Source: DASQGA01 sp963722715 (GTDB taxonomy: Bacteria; Actinomycetota; Thermoleophilia; Gaiellales; Gaiellaceae). From it: DNA of 64,000 nt. Under the pieces are notes generated by a model that had not been told where the DNA came from, did no database searches, and worked only from the letters and a program-made list of their open reading frames with translations. Numbering within the stretch: the first letter of the stretch is position 1; every line of letters starts with the position of its first letter. The DNA lies in NCBI GenBank assembly GCA_963722715.1, contig CAVROA010000008.1, forward strand, positions 124,001 to 188,000. The letters run 5' to 3'. Made by a program: the position numbers and the translations under genes. Shown here in pieces: positions 7,573 through 16,375 of this stretch.

Positions 7573-8893
7573 GGACGGTTTCCTCCTTGGATGTGGTGAG
7601 GGCGGCGAGCCGCTCGAAGAGCGTGCCCACGTGACGAAGCGCCTCCCCGAGGTCGAAAGCGCGATCGAGGACGGACGGGTCCAGCCGGCCGGCGATCTCC
7701 TCGTCCGACTCGAGCAGCTCCCGGAAGTCACGCTCCTCGTCCCAGGCACGGAGCGCGTTTCGCTGCACCAGGCGGTAGGCGTCGTCGCGGGAGAGTCCGG
7801 CGCCGACGAGCGCGAGCAGGACCTGCTGGCTGAAGACGAGCCCGTGCGAGCTGTCGAGGTTCCGGCGCATTCGTTCCGGATCGACCACGAGTCCTTCGAC
7901 GAGCCACGCGAACCGGTCGAGCATGTAGTCGAGCGCCAGGAACGCATCCGGCAGGACGACGCGCTCGGCGCTCGAGTGGGAGATGTCGCGCTCGTGCCAG
8001 AGGGCCACGTTCTCGAGGCCGACAGCAGCGGCGGAGCGAACGACGCGTGCCAGGCCGCACAGGCGCTCGGCCACGATCGGGTTCCGCTTGTGCGGCATTG
8101 CAGAAGAGCCCTTCTGGCCGGCTCGGAACGGTTCCTGGACTTCGCGCACCTCCGTGCGGGCGAGGTGGCGTATCTCCGTCGCGAAGCGCTCGACCGATGC
8201 TGCCGAGAGAGCGAGGGTCGAGAGGAGCTCGGCGTGGCGGTCGCGCGGGATCACCTGCGTCGAGGCGGGCTCGCGGGCCAGACCGAGGCGCTCGCAGGCG
8301 ATGCGCTCCACCTCCGGGTCGCCGCCGCCGTAGACCCCGACCGCCCCGGAAAGCTTTCCGACCCGGATCCCTTCCAACGCCCGCTCGAGCCGATGCCGGT
8401 CCCGCTCGAGCTCGAAGGCCCAGCCGGCCAGCTTGGCCCCGAACGTGATCGGCTCGGCATGGACGCCGTGCGTGCGGCCCACCATTGGAGTGTCGCGGTG
8501 CTCGTTCGCCCGGGCCACCACCGCAGTGAGCGCGCGCTCGAGCCCGTCGAGGACGAGCTCGCCGGCGTCCCTGGCCTGAAGGGCCAGAGCCGTGTCGAGG
8601 ACGTCCGACGACGTCAGCCCGTAGTGCAGCCAGCGACCGACAGGCCCCAGCTCTTCCTGGACTGAGTCGACGAAGGCGGCGAGGTCGTGCTGCGTCCGCG
8701 CCTCGATCTCGGCGACGCGCTCCGGCGTCGGAGCCCTGGCACGCTCCCGGATCTCGGCCAGCGCGTCACCCGGAACGACGCCGGCTGCGGCCCAGCCCTC
8801 GAGGGCCGCAAGCTCCACCTCGAGCCACCGCGCGAGCTTTCCCTCGTCCGACCAGATTGCCTTCATGGCCGGACGGGAGTAACGCTCGATCAC
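7565..8893 (-). CDS. purB: Adenylosuccinate lyase PurB
   Basis: PurB removes fumarate from SAICAR and from adenylosuccinate. The 442-residue protein carries the family signature GSSAMPHKRNP with its flexible catalytic loop, the TSSDVLDTA segment and the substrate His motif GRTHGVHAEP. The GTG at 8893 is chosen because the conserved N-terminus ERYSRPxMKAIWSDE needs the nine residues before the ATG at 8866. It is the first gene of the pur operon and lies head-to-head with the response regulator gene. Confidence 0.95.
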   Translation of the reverse strand: MIERYSRPAMKAIWSDEGKLARWLEVELAALEGWAAAGVVPGDALAEIRERARAPTPERVAEIEARTQHDLAAFVDSVQEELGPVGRWLHYGLTSSDVLDTALALQARDAGELVLDGLERALTAVVARANEHRDTPMVGRTHGVHAEPITFGAKLAGWAFELERDRHRLERALEGIRVGKLSGAVGVYGGGDPEVERIACERLGLAREPASTQVIPRDRHAELLSTLALSAASVERFATEIRHLARTEVREVQEPFRAGQKGSSAMPHKRNPIVAERLCGLARVVRSAAAVGLENVALWHERDISHSSAERVVLPDAFLALDYMLDRFAWLVEGLVVDPERMRRNLDSSHGLVFSQQVLLALVGAGLSRDDAYRLVQRNALRAWDEERDFRELLESDEEIAGRLDPSVLDRAFDLGEALRHVGTLFERLAALTTSKEETVHA

Positions 8894-8989
8894 CCGCCCG
8901 ATTCTAGTGGGGGCGCAGGCGGGCGACGCCCGACCGGCCCCCGATGGTCTGAATCCGACCCCGTGGACGGCGCGTATGGTGAGGCGGCG

Positions 8990-9694
8990 ATGGCCAGGCG
9001 TACGCTTCTCCTGATCGAGGACGAGCAGTCGATCGCGGAGCCCCTCCAGCTTGCACTCGAGCGGGAGGGCTTCGAGGTCGTCTGGGCGGCGACGGCTGCC
9101 GCCGGACTGGAGGCCTTCGGGTCGCGCGAGCCGGAGGTCGTCCTTCTCGACGTGATGCTTCCCGACGGCGACGGCCGCGACGTCCTTCGCGAGCTGCGTT
9201 CGGTCTCGACGGTGCCGGTGATCATGCTCACGGCGCGCGGGGAGGAGATCGACCGCGTGCTCGGCCTCGAGCTCGGCGCCGACGACTACGTCACGAAGCC
9301 CTTCAGCGTCGCCGAGCTCGTGGCGCGGCTGCGGGCGGTCCTTCGCCGCGCGACCGCGCCCGTCCCCGAGCGCGACGCAAGCCTGGAGGTCGGCGACGTG
9401 TCGCTGAGCCGCGAGACCAGGATGGTGAGCCGCTCCGGGGAGGCGATCGAGCTGACCGTCAAGGAGTTCGATCTGCTGGCCATGCTCCTCGAGAACGCAG
9501 GCAGGGTCGTCCGGCGCGGCGACCTGATGCGGGAGGTCTGGGAGACGAGCTGGCTCGGCTCGACCAAGACACTCGACGTGCACGTCAGTGCCCTCCGCAA
9601 GAAGCTCGGCGACGATCCGGGCGATCCGCGCTATATCCACACCGTGCGTGGGGTCGGCTTCCGGTTCGCCTCGGTGGACGAGCTGGCCGGGTGA
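8990..9694 (+). CDS. OmpR/PhoB-type response regulator
   Basis: The 234-residue protein has a receiver domain (residues 5-118) with acidic pocket E10/D11, phosphoacceptor Asp54 (VVLLDVMLPDGDG), and the switch Lys in VTKPF. A winged-helix DNA-binding domain follows, with the family pattern ELTVKEFDLLAMLLENAGRVV and DVHVSALRKKLGDD. The ATG follows GAGGCGG. Its stop overlaps the GTG start of the sensor kinase by four bases. Targets may include the two secreted-protein genes downstream, which is inference from position. Confidence 0.95.
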   Translation: MARRTLLLIEDEQSIAEPLQLALEREGFEVVWAATAAAGLEAFGSREPEVVLLDVMLPDGDGRDVLRELRSVSTVPVIMLTARGEEIDRVLGLELGADDYVTKPFSVAELVARLRAVLRRATAPVPERDASLEVGDVSLSRETRMVSRSGEAIELTVKEFDLLAMLLENAGRVVRRGDLMREVWETSWLGSTKTLDVHVSALRKKLGDDPGDPRYIHTVRGVGFRFASVDELAG

Positions 9695-11097
9695 GCTTCC
9701 GGGCCAGGCTCGTCCTCGCCGCCGCGTACCTCCTGACCGCGGTCGTGCTTGCCCTCGAGATCCCACTCGCGTTGAACGTCGACCGCCGGGCGACGTCCGA
9801 GTTCCAGTCGGGGGTGCTCGGGAATGCCGCCATCCTGGCCGCCCGGGTCTCTGATCTCGTCGCCGCCGCGAGCGCCCGCGATGCGACACCGCAGCCTTCG
9901 GCGGCACTCGAGAGCATCGTCGCCGGGACGCCGCGGGCCCAGGGCGAGCGGATCATCGTCGTCGACGGGGGCGGCCGGCTCCTCGCCGACACGGCCGGCC
10001 GGGAGGACGTCGGCACGGACTACGCAACCGAAGAACGGCCGGAGCTCGGAGCCGCCCTCCGCGGACGCATCGACACGAGCCGCCGTTTCAGCGAGACACT
10101 CGGAGAGGAGCTCTTGCTCGTGACCGTCCCCGTGGTCGACCAGGCGCGGGTGGTGGGAGCCGTGCGCGTGGCCGCGTCGACGGCGGCGGTCGATGCGAGT
10201 GTTCGCCGGAGCTGGCTCCGGCTCGCTCTGATTGGCCTGGCGGTCATCGCCGCGGGCCTCGCGCTTGCCTGGTTCCTGGCTGGAACCGTTGCGCGGCCGG
10301 TCAGGCGCCTGGTCGCGGCGGCGGACCGCCTCGGCCACGGTGACCTCGACGCGAGGGCGACCGAGGGCGGACCGCGCGAGCTCGACACGCTCGCACGCGC
10401 CTTCAACCGGATGGCCGAGACCCTGACGGCGAACGTCGCCGCCCAGCGCGATTTCGTTGCGAACGCCTCGCATCAGCTCCGGACGCCGTTGACCGGCCTC
10501 AAGCTGAGGCTGGAGGCGATCCGGAGCGAGGGTGGCGAGGCCGCCGAGCAGGCCACGAAGGCCGACCTCGAGGTCGACCGGCTGGGAGCGCTCGTCGACG
10601 ACCTCCTCGAGCTGGCCCGCGCCTCCTCCTCCGAGCCGACCGGCCGGAGCGTCGACCTGGGCGAGCAGGCGGCACGCGCGGTGGAGCGCTGGCGAACGCC
10701 TGCTGAGCAAGCAGGCCAGACGCTCCGCCTGGAAGCGACGGCCACAGCGGGCATCTGGGCTGATCCAGCCGACGTGGCACACATCCTTGACAACCTGATC
10801 GAGAACGCGGTGCGCTATAGCCCTGCCGGCAGCGACATCGTTGTGGCAGCGTCGAGCGGGCACGCCGGCCCCTATCTCAGCGTCTCGGACAACGGCCCCG
10901 GAATCCCTCCGGCAGACCGCGACCGCGTCTTCGACCGCTTCTATCGTGGCGCGAACGGGCGGCAGAGCGGTCCCGGGACCGGGCTCGGACTGGCGATCGT
11001 CGCCGAGCTGGTCGAGCGCTGGAACGGGCGCGTTCGTATCGTCGAGGGCCCGGAAACCCGGATCGAGGCAAGCTTCCCGCCGCCTACCCTTCCTTAA
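9691..11097 (+). CDS. Membrane sensor histidine kinase
   Basis: This 468-residue kinase has a first membrane segment at about residues 5-24, an extracellular region of about 140 residues, a second membrane segment near 170-195, then a HAMP linker. The phosphoacceptor His lies in NASHQLRTPLTGL near residue 260, and the ATPase domain shows the N box LDNLIENAVRYSP and glycine boxes SDNGPGIP and GTGLGLAIV. It starts with GTG within the response-regulator stop codon, so the pair is co-translated. The sensed signal is unknown. Confidence 0.95.
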   Translation: MSFRARLVLAAAYLLTAVVLALEIPLALNVDRRATSEFQSGVLGNAAILAARVSDLVAAASARDATPQPSAALESIVAGTPRAQGERIIVVDGGGRLLADTAGREDVGTDYATEERPELGAALRGRIDTSRRFSETLGEELLLVTVPVVDQARVVGAVRVAASTAAVDASVRRSWLRLALIGLAVIAAGLALAWFLAGTVARPVRRLVAAADRLGHGDLDARATEGGPRELDTLARAFNRMAETLTANVAAQRDFVANASHQLRTPLTGLKLRLEAIRSEGGEAAEQATKADLEVDRLGALVDDLLELARASSSEPTGRSVDLGEQAARAVERWRTPAEQAGQTLRLEATATAGIWADPADVAHILDNLIENAVRYSPAGSDIVVAASSGHAGPYLSVSDNGPGIPPADRDRVFDRFYRGANGRQSGPGTGLGLAIVAELVERWNGRVRIVEGPETRIEASFPPPTLP

Positions 11098-11111
11098 CGA
11101 TCGCCTTGCCG

Positions 11112-11125
11112 GGCGGGAACCCGCC
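11112..11125 (+). terminator. Short GC hairpin after the sensor kinase gene
   Basis: GGCGGGAACCCGCC can form a six-pair stem 15 bases after the kinase stop codon. There is no U run, so it may only be a weak or partial terminator; it also sits just before the next GTG start. Confidence 0.25.
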
Positions 11126-11143
11126 GGGTGCTACCTTCGGGGC

Positions 11144-11551
11144 GTGAAGCGAATTCGCCCACTGCTCCTGGCATTCGTGGGCCTCTGCCTGCCGCTCGGG
11201 CTCGCCCTGGCCGTCTACCTGACGTCGGCACGATCCCTGGCCGCGCCCCCGCCGATCGGCGCCGTCCCTACGCAGATCGCCAAGGCGAGCCCGAAGGCGC
11301 CGACCACCACCTCCAAGGCGAAGAAGCGCGAGGACAGGTCCGGGAACTGCGACGAGGCCGAGCACGCGAGCGATCCCGAGTGCACCGGGGGCACGACGAC
11401 CTCCGGTGGCGGCTCGTCCGGGTCCGATGACTCCTCGGGCTCAGGCTCTTCCAGCTCCGGCTCCTCGGGCTCAGGATCCTCCGGCTCATCCGGCTCGGGA
11501 TCCGGAGGCTCCGGATCCGACTCGAGTGGCAGCGGCTCGGGTGACGACTAG
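11144..11551 (+). CDS. Secreted or anchored Ser/Gly-rich protein with a CDEAEH motif
   Basis: The 135-residue protein starts (GTG) KRIRPLLLAFVGLCLPLGLALAV, a signal peptide or signal anchor. A linker leads to GNCDEAEHASDPEC (near residues 68-81) and then about 50 residues made almost only of Ser, Gly and Asp. The two-Cys motif recurs twice in the next gene, so the two are a paralogous pair lying directly after a two-component system. The Ser/Gly tail suggests an extended cell-surface or wall-spanning segment. I recognise no described family; function unknown. Confidence 0.7.
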   Translation: MKRIRPLLLAFVGLCLPLGLALAVYLTSARSLAAPPPIGAVPTQIAKASPKAPTTTSKAKKREDRSGNCDEAEHASDPECTGGTTTSGGGSSGSDDSSGSGSSSSGSSGSGSSGSSGSGSGGSGSDSSGSGSGDD

Positions 11552-11744
11552 GAGGGATTGGTGAAACGTCGCTCGTCGCCCGACGGCACTGCTGCGTTTC
11601 GTCAAGACCTCCTAGGCCGAGCACCCGGCCTACCGTCTCCTTACCCAAGCCTGGGCGGCCTCCTTCCGAAGTTGAGCCCGGGCTTTCCCCGGCGCTTCCT
11701 AGTCTCGAGGCATGCACTCAACAGCTTCGAGAAGGAGGTAGGAA

Positions 11745-12293
11745 ATGCGTCTTCTGAACAAGGTGATCGTTGCTCTCGCCGTCGTCCTCGCGATCGGCGT
11801 CGGCGTTGCCGTAGCGGCCGCGATCACGTCCACGAGCTCCGCCGGGACGACCGGGACGACGGACGGCGCCACGACGATCGGTGGCACGACCTCGACCCTG
11901 GAGGATTCGACGGCGCCCGCTCAGACCGGCACCGGCGACGTGAGCGGCCCTTGCGACGAGGCCGAGCACGCCGACGACCCACGGTGCTCGGGCGTACAGA
12001 CGACTGAGGACAACGACGACGCCGCGGGCGTGGATGTGAGCGGCCCTTGCGACGAGGCCGAGCACGCCGATGATCCGCGGTGCACGGGCGCACAGACGGC
12101 GGGAGACGACGACGACAATTCCGGGCCGTCGGAGAACTCCGGCCCCGGTAACGCGGATGACGATTCGGACGACCACTCGGGCCCAGGCAATGCGGATGAC
12201 GACTCTGACGACCACTCGGGCTCCGGCGAGTCAGGCCACTCCGGCTCGGGCGACGACGACTCGGGCCACTCGGGCTCCGGGTCCGACGACTGA
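11745..12293 (+). CDS. Secreted acidic protein with two CDEAEH repeats
   Basis: The 182-residue protein follows a near-perfect ribosome site (GAAGGAGGTAGG). Residues 5-27 form a signal peptide, followed by a Thr/Ser/Gly linker, then two copies of SGPCDEAEHADDPRC spaced 32 residues apart, then two 13-residue SGPGNADDDSDDH units and a Ser/Gly/Asp/His tail. The paired Cys of each repeat could make a disulfide loop, and the Asp/His-rich tail could bind metal such as calcium; both are inference. The strong ribosome site and following terminator suggest high expression. Confidence 0.75.
   Translation: MRLLNKVIVALAVVLAIGVGVAVAAAITSTSSAGTTGTTDGATTIGGTTSTLEDSTAPAQTGTGDVSGPCDEAEHADDPRCSGVQTTEDNDDAAGVDVSGPCDEAEHADDPRCTGAQTAGDDDDNSGPSENSGPGNADDDSDDHSGPGNADDDSDDHSGSGESGHSGSGDDDSGHSGSGSDD
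11940..12215 (+). repeat. In-gene tandem repeats (96-bp and 39-bp periods)
   Basis: A block starting GTGAGCGGCCCTTGCGAC occurs at 11940 and again at 12036 (period 96 bases, 32 codons), encoding the CDEAEH motif. A second repeat of 39 bases (13 codons) begins at 12138 and 12177. Copies differ mainly at third codon positions, so selection acts on the protein rather than the DNA. Confidence 0.85.
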
Positions 12294-12313
12294 GAACGTT
12301 TTCGGTCCGCAGG

Positions 12314-12348
12314 GCGGAGGCCCCGTCACGGGGCCTCCGCTCTTCCTT
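12314..12348 (+). terminator. Strong intrinsic terminator
   Basis: GCGGAGGCCCCG and CGGGGCCTCCGC form a perfect 12-pair stem around a TCA loop, followed by TCTTCCTT. It lies 20 bases after the secreted-protein gene and 14 bases after the convergent purE stop, so it may serve both directions. Confidence 0.8.
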
Positions 12349-12361
12349 GGAGGGTTCGGCG

Positions 12362-12877
12362 CTAGAGCTCGAGCTGCGGTCGCCGGGGCGGGTCGGGATA
12401 GCCGCCGCCCTGGCCGAGGATCTTCGCCGCGAGGATGGCTGCGTTCCTGGCGCCGTTCAGCGAGACGCAAGCCACCGGCACGCCAGGTGGCATCTGGACG
12501 ATCGCAAGGATCGCGTCAAGCCCGCCCGCCACGGTCTTCGAGGAAACGAGGGGGACCCCGATCACGGGAAGGTCCGTGTAGGCCGCCACGGCTCCGGGGA
12601 GGGCGGCGGACATGCCCGCCGCCGCGATGATGACGCGGACGCCACGGAGCGCAGCGGTCGAGGCGTACTCGGCGACGCCGCGTGGATCCCGATGGGCGGA
12701 GAGGATGCGCAGCTCGTGCGAGATGCCCCGCTCGTTCAGTTCCTCGATCGCAGGATCCATCGACTCGCGATCGGACTCGGACCCGATCAGGATCCCGACG
12801 AGTGGCCCGGTCGCCTCGAGCTCCTCGAGAATCGGCAGCGAAGCCGGAACCTCATGAAGGCCGCCCTCAGCGTGCAA
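12362..12877 (-). CDS. purE: N5-CAIR mutase PurE
   Basis: PurE moves the carboxylate of N5-CAIR to give CAIR in purine synthesis. The 171-residue protein shows the class I motifs GSESDRESM and the active-site SAHR (ILSAHRDPRG), then IAAAGMSAALPG. The frame reaches a TTG at 12877 that overlaps the purD stop by 11 bases; the conserved part begins about 26 residues in, so the exact start is uncertain. No purK is seen beside it. Confidence 0.92.
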   Translation of the reverse strand: MHAEGGLHEVPASLPILEELEATGPLVGILIGSESDRESMDPAIEELNERGISHELRILSAHRDPRGVAEYASTAALRGVRVIIAAAGMSAALPGAVAAYTDLPVIGVPLVSSKTVAGGLDAILAIVQMPPGVPVACVSLNGARNAAILAAKILGQGGGYPDPPRRPQLEL

Positions 12878-14087
12878 CGGCTACCCCCCTCGCACCGATG
12901 TCGGTCCGGAACTGGGCGCCGTCCAGACGAATATGGTCGAGTGCCGCATAGGCGCGGTCACGCGCGGCGGCGAGCGACGGAGCGACGGCAGTCACGTTCA
13001 GGACCCGCCCGCCAGCGCTGAGCAGCGCGCCGTCACGGAGCGCGGTGCCCGCGTGGAAAACGAGCGCTCCGGCAGCCTCCGCCTCCGCGAGCCCGGACAG
13101 CGCACCGCCAACCTCAGGTGCATCCGGGTACCCGGGGGCAGCGAGGACGACAGTCGCCGCCGCGCCGTCGGCCATTTCGACTGAGGCGCCGGCAAGGTCG
13201 CCCCCCGCGGCCGCCGCCAGCGCGGCGAGCAGGTCGCCTTCGAGCAGCGGCAGGATCGCCTGGGTCTCCGGATCGCCGAAGCGGCAGTTGAACTCGAGCG
13301 TTCTGGGGCCGTCCTCCGTCAGCATCAGCCCCGCGTACAGAAGTCCAACGAACGGCCTTCCGCGCTTTGCGAGCTCCTCGAGCACCGGCCCGTGCACGGC
13401 CTCGACGAGCTCGTCCCGGTCGCGGGCAGACAGGAAAGGCACCGGGGCATAGGCCCCCATCCCGCCCGTATTCGGGCCCTCGTCGCCGTCGGCGAGGCGC
13501 TTGGCGTCTTGCGCTGCGGGAAGAGCCATAGCTTCGGCCCCGTCACAGAGGGCGAAGAGCGACACCTCCTCGCCTTCGAGGAGCTCTTCGATCACCACGC
13601 GGTCACCCAGTGCCTGAGCGCGGGGCCAGGCGACCTCCACCTCCGCGTCGGTCCGGCAGACGAAAACACCCTTTCCGGCAGCGAGCCCGTCAGCCTTGAT
13701 CACGCAGGGCGCTGCCGGCTCGATCAGCTCGCGGGCGGTCGGCACTCCCGCAGAGGTCATGACGTCCTTGGCAAACGACTTCGAGCCCTCGATCATGGCA
13801 GCCGCCGCGCTCGGGCCGAAGACCGTCACTCCGCCGCGGCGAAGCACGTCCGCGACCCCGGAGACCAGCGGGGCCTCGGGCCCGATCACGACGAGGTCGA
13901 TTCCGCACTGGCGGCAGAGCCCGAGGAGGCTCTCGCCGTCCTCGGCGCGCACCGGATGGCACGTCGCATGGCGCGCGATCCCTGGGTTTCCCGGAGCGGC
14001 GTGGAGCTCCCCGATGTCCTCGCTCTGCCCAAGTTTCCAGGCAAGCGCATGCTCCCTTCCACCCGAGCCGACGACGAGGACATTCAT
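12867..14087 (-). CDS. purD: GAR synthetase PurD
   Basis: PurD ligates glycine to phosphoribosylamine using ATP. The 406-residue ATP-grasp protein has the N-terminal signature MNVLVVGSGGREHALAWKL, VIGPEAPLVSG, the ATP-site CVIKADGLAAGKGV and the FNCRFGDPETQ motif. The ATG at 14087 fits the conserved N-terminus. It overlaps purE by 11 bases and the pair forms a second purine operon. Confidence 0.96.
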   Translation of the reverse strand: MNVLVVGSGGREHALAWKLGQSEDIGELHAAPGNPGIARHATCHPVRAEDGESLLGLCRQCGIDLVVIGPEAPLVSGVADVLRRGGVTVFGPSAAAAMIEGSKSFAKDVMTSAGVPTARELIEPAAPCVIKADGLAAGKGVFVCRTDAEVEVAWPRAQALGDRVVIEELLEGEEVSLFALCDGAEAMALPAAQDAKRLADGDEGPNTGGMGAYAPVPFLSARDRDELVEAVHGPVLEELAKRGRPFVGLLYAGLMLTEDGPRTLEFNCRFGDPETQAILPLLEGDLLAALAAAAGGDLAGASVEMADGAAATVVLAAPGYPDAPEVGGALSGLAEAEAAGALVFHAGTALRDGALLSAGGRVLNVTAVAPSLAAARDRAYAALDHIRLDGAQFRTDIGARGVAVAR

Positions 14088-14152
14088 GCCGTCGAGTCTA
14101 GTGAGGCCTACGGGTGTTTCAAAGACACGCCAGGTCAGGTACAACACGAGCC

Positions 14153-14473
14153 ATGCGCGATCCCGGGCTCGCCCGCCATGACTGGGAGACGGAATGGGCA
14201 GAGCTCGAGGAAGATCTCGAGGATTCGCCCCGGGAGGCGCTGTCGGAGGTCGGCGACCTGATCGAGCGCATGCTCGAAGAGCAGGGGATTCCGATCCACG
14301 ACCAGATCGCGGACGACGGGATCCCCCACGAGGTGGTTGCGGACTACGTGGAAGCAGGGCGCATCACCGAGTCGGTCGAGAAGGGCGAGGACGTCGATCC
14401 GGGCGACATCGGCTCGGCGATCCGGCTCTACCGTGAGCTGTACGACTTCCTGATCAACCGCATCGCCGAGTAG
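14153..14473 (+). CDS. Acidic helical hypothetical protein, 106 aa
   Basis: The protein begins MRDPGLARHDWETEWAELEED and is strongly acidic with predicted helices (LIERMLEEQG, IRLYRELYDFLINRIAE). It has no Cys, signal peptide or membrane segment. It lies 15 bases before the AEC transporter gene and faces away from purD. I recognise no family. Confidence 0.65.
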   Translation: MRDPGLARHDWETEWAELEEDLEDSPREALSEVGDLIERMLEEQGIPIHDQIADDGIPHEVVADYVEAGRITESVEKGEDVDPGDIGSAIRLYRELYDFLINRIAE

Positions 14474-14488
14474 ACCAGGCTCGGGCGC

Positions 14489-15397
14489 GTGCTCGAGATC
14501 GCGCTCCTCGTGGCCTTCTTTGCCCTGGGCCTCGCGACGCAGTGGATCCCTGTCGCGGAGACGCTTCGGGAGCGGACCTGGACCGCGTATTTCTGGACGA
14601 TCACGCCCGCACTCGTCTTCTACGCATTCTCGACCGTCGCCGTCGACCGCGAGCTGGCCCTTGCTCTCGGCGCCGCCATCGGAGCCTCGTGGCTCATGCT
14701 CGGGGTCTCGTATGGCTACGCAGTCGCCGTGAGCGACGAGCGGGACGAGCGCGGAGCACTCACCCTCGCGGCGGGGTTCCCGAACACGGGGTTCGTCGGC
14801 TTTCCGCTGGCCCAGATCGCGCTCGGGAACCCGGGGCTCGCGCTGATGGTGATCTACGACCGCCTGGCCTGGCTCGTTCCCGCGACGGCTGTCTCGACGA
14901 CGATTGCGCGCCTCCACGGCAACCGAGACGCCGGGCAGCGTGGCCGGCGGCGCCTCTGGCTCCTGGCAGCGAACCCCCCGCTACTCGCCGCAGTGCTCGC
15001 CATCGGCCTACGGTGGGGCGGCGTCGATGTCGACGGCCTCGCGGAGCCGCTCGGGCGCCTGGCGGGGGCGATCGTGGGGCCGGCCGGTTTCTTTCTGCTG
15101 GGGCTCGCGCTCCCGCTCGAGCGCCCTTCCCATGATCTCGCCGAGCTTCGCCGTGCCTCAGGCGTCCTCGCGATCCGTTTTGCCGTCGCGCCGCTCGCCC
15201 TCTATGCGCTCGGGCGGGCGATCGGCGCCGAGATCCCGGACGCGTTCCTCCTCGGAGCCGCCATGCCCAGCGCCTTCCACCTGCTCATCCTGGCGCGGGT
15301 CTTCGATGTCCGGCCGCACCTGATGCGGTTGCTCGTGCTCGGCTCGACGGTGCCCGCGGTGGCCGCCGTCGTGGCCGCCACCGCGGTGCTTCGGTGA
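14489..15397 (+). CDS. AEC-family transporter (auxin efflux carrier type)
   Basis: The 302-residue protein starts at a GTG and has about ten hydrophobic segments with the central family pattern AAGFPNTGFVGFPL and the closing AMPSAFHLLILARVF. AEC permeases export or import organic acids and similar small anions; substrate here is not evident. The family usually has the same length, so the gene is complete. Confidence 0.85.
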   Translation: MLEIALLVAFFALGLATQWIPVAETLRERTWTAYFWTITPALVFYAFSTVAVDRELALALGAAIGASWLMLGVSYGYAVAVSDERDERGALTLAAGFPNTGFVGFPLAQIALGNPGLALMVIYDRLAWLVPATAVSTTIARLHGNRDAGQRGRRRLWLLAANPPLLAAVLAIGLRWGGVDVDGLAEPLGRLAGAIVGPAGFFLLGLALPLERPSHDLAELRRASGVLAIRFAVAPLALYALGRAIGAEIPDAFLLGAAMPSAFHLLILARVFDVRPHLMRLLVLGSTVPAVAAVVAATAVLR

Positions 15398-15405
15398 GGA
15401 GAGAT

Positions 15406-16119
15406 CTACAACGCGGAGTTGGTCCAGGCCCGCGCGTCCGGAGCGATCGTCCAGCCCCAGTTCGGCCCCGAGATGGTCGCTCGGTAGCGCTTCCCGCGCC
15501 AGTACCTTCGGATCCAGAGCGAGTACGTCCCGTCATACCGGTGGGTGAGGATTCCCATCATCCGCTTCCAGCTTCCGTAGCGAAGCGTGTCGAGGTACAC
15601 GTTCCGCCCGTACTTGTCGAGCGGTACGCCGGCCGGCGTGTTGTAGTAGCCGTAGATCGGCCTCCCATGGAAGCTCGCCTGACCTTTGATCTGCTCGCTT
15701 CGCCACTTGCAGCAGACGGCGCGAAGCGTGAGGTTGGTCGGTGCGCCCTGCCAGCGCGAGAAGCGAAGCTCGACCGGCTTGCCCCTGATGCGGCGCCACT
15801 GCTGCAGCGCCCAGAACGTCCCGTTCGGGGTCTGCCAGACCATCGCCCTGAGCGGCAAGCGGATAGCTCCGCTGCGTGCAGCGACGTTACCCCTTACGCC
15901 CGCCCCGTAACGGAGGGCGCCCGTGGGGGCAACCCTGACGTGGCGCCTGATGCCCGATGGTGTCGTCCAACTGATCTCTGCTGCGCCGAGGGCGTTGACC
16001 TCAAGGGCGGGGTTCTTCGCCGCCCACGCGATCTTCACGGATGCGTCGGCGTTAGTCCCACCTAGAAAAAACGCGCCCAGGGCAACTACGGCCGTCGTGG
16101 CCCGAAATGTGCGGCTCAT
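15406..16119 (-). CDS. Secreted protein of unknown function
   Basis: The 237-residue protein has a clear signal peptide (MSRTFRATTAVVALGAFFLGG, cleavage likely after ADA at about residue 26). The mature part is rich in Trp, Arg and Tyr, with a Cys-Cys pair in LRAVCCKWRSEQ and a beta-rich pattern (FHGRPIYGYYNTPAGVPLDKYG). A GGAGGT ribosome site precedes the ATG. I recognise no family; the mature part could be a surface-binding beta domain. Confidence 0.65.
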   Translation of the reverse strand: MSRTFRATTAVVALGAFFLGGTNADASVKIAWAAKNPALEVNALGAAEISWTTPSGIRRHVRVAPTGALRYGAGVRGNVAARSGAIRLPLRAMVWQTPNGTFWALQQWRRIRGKPVELRFSRWQGAPTNLTLRAVCCKWRSEQIKGQASFHGRPIYGYYNTPAGVPLDKYGRNVYLDTLRYGSWKRMMGILTHRYDGTYSLWIRRYWRGKRYRATISGPNWGWTIAPDARAWTNSAL

Positions 16120-16191
16120 TTTTACCTCCGACCTTTGGGGGGTCTCGGGCCGGAGTCTCGGGGGCTGACCTCATGAGGGTGCTGTGCCTTT

Positions 16192-16225
16192 GTGAGGGTT
16201 ATGTCGTGAAGGTGTGAACCCTCAC
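16192..16225. promoter_or_regulatory. 9-bp perfect inverted repeat between divergent genes
   Basis: GTGAGGGTT (16192-16200) and AACCCTCAC (16217-16225) are perfect inverted repeats 16 bases apart. The site lies between the secreted-protein gene and the glutamine-synthetase-like gene and could be an operator for either, or an RNA hairpin. Role is inference. Confidence 0.4.
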
Positions 16226-16298
16226 CAAAACAGAGACAGGGCTTGAGGCTCCGGGTCGGCATCGTGCACGGTCCTTCGCCCTGATCGGCGATTGTCCC

Positions 16299-16327
16299 TT
16301 GACAGTCGGAGACGGCCCCCGTAAGAA
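16299..16327 (+). promoter_or_regulatory. Candidate promoter of the glutamine-synthetase-like operon
   Basis: A consensus TTGACA is followed after 17 bases by TAAGAA, about 50 bases before the GTG start. The -35 is perfect, the -10 matches only half of TATAAT. Confidence 0.4.
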
Positions 16328-16375
16328 CCGCGCTACCAGCAGCGCCTGCCCCGGGCGCGGAATAGGAGGCGTTTC

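Noticed and set aside
11558..12007. 150-codon frame overlapping the start of the second CDEAEH protein
   Set aside because: Arg-rich shadow reading; the 11745 gene has a perfect ribosome site and signal peptide in another frame.
11940..12215. CRISPR-like or satellite repeat
   Set aside because: Repeat periods are multiples of three, inside one frame, and copies vary at third codon positions; this is a protein repeat.
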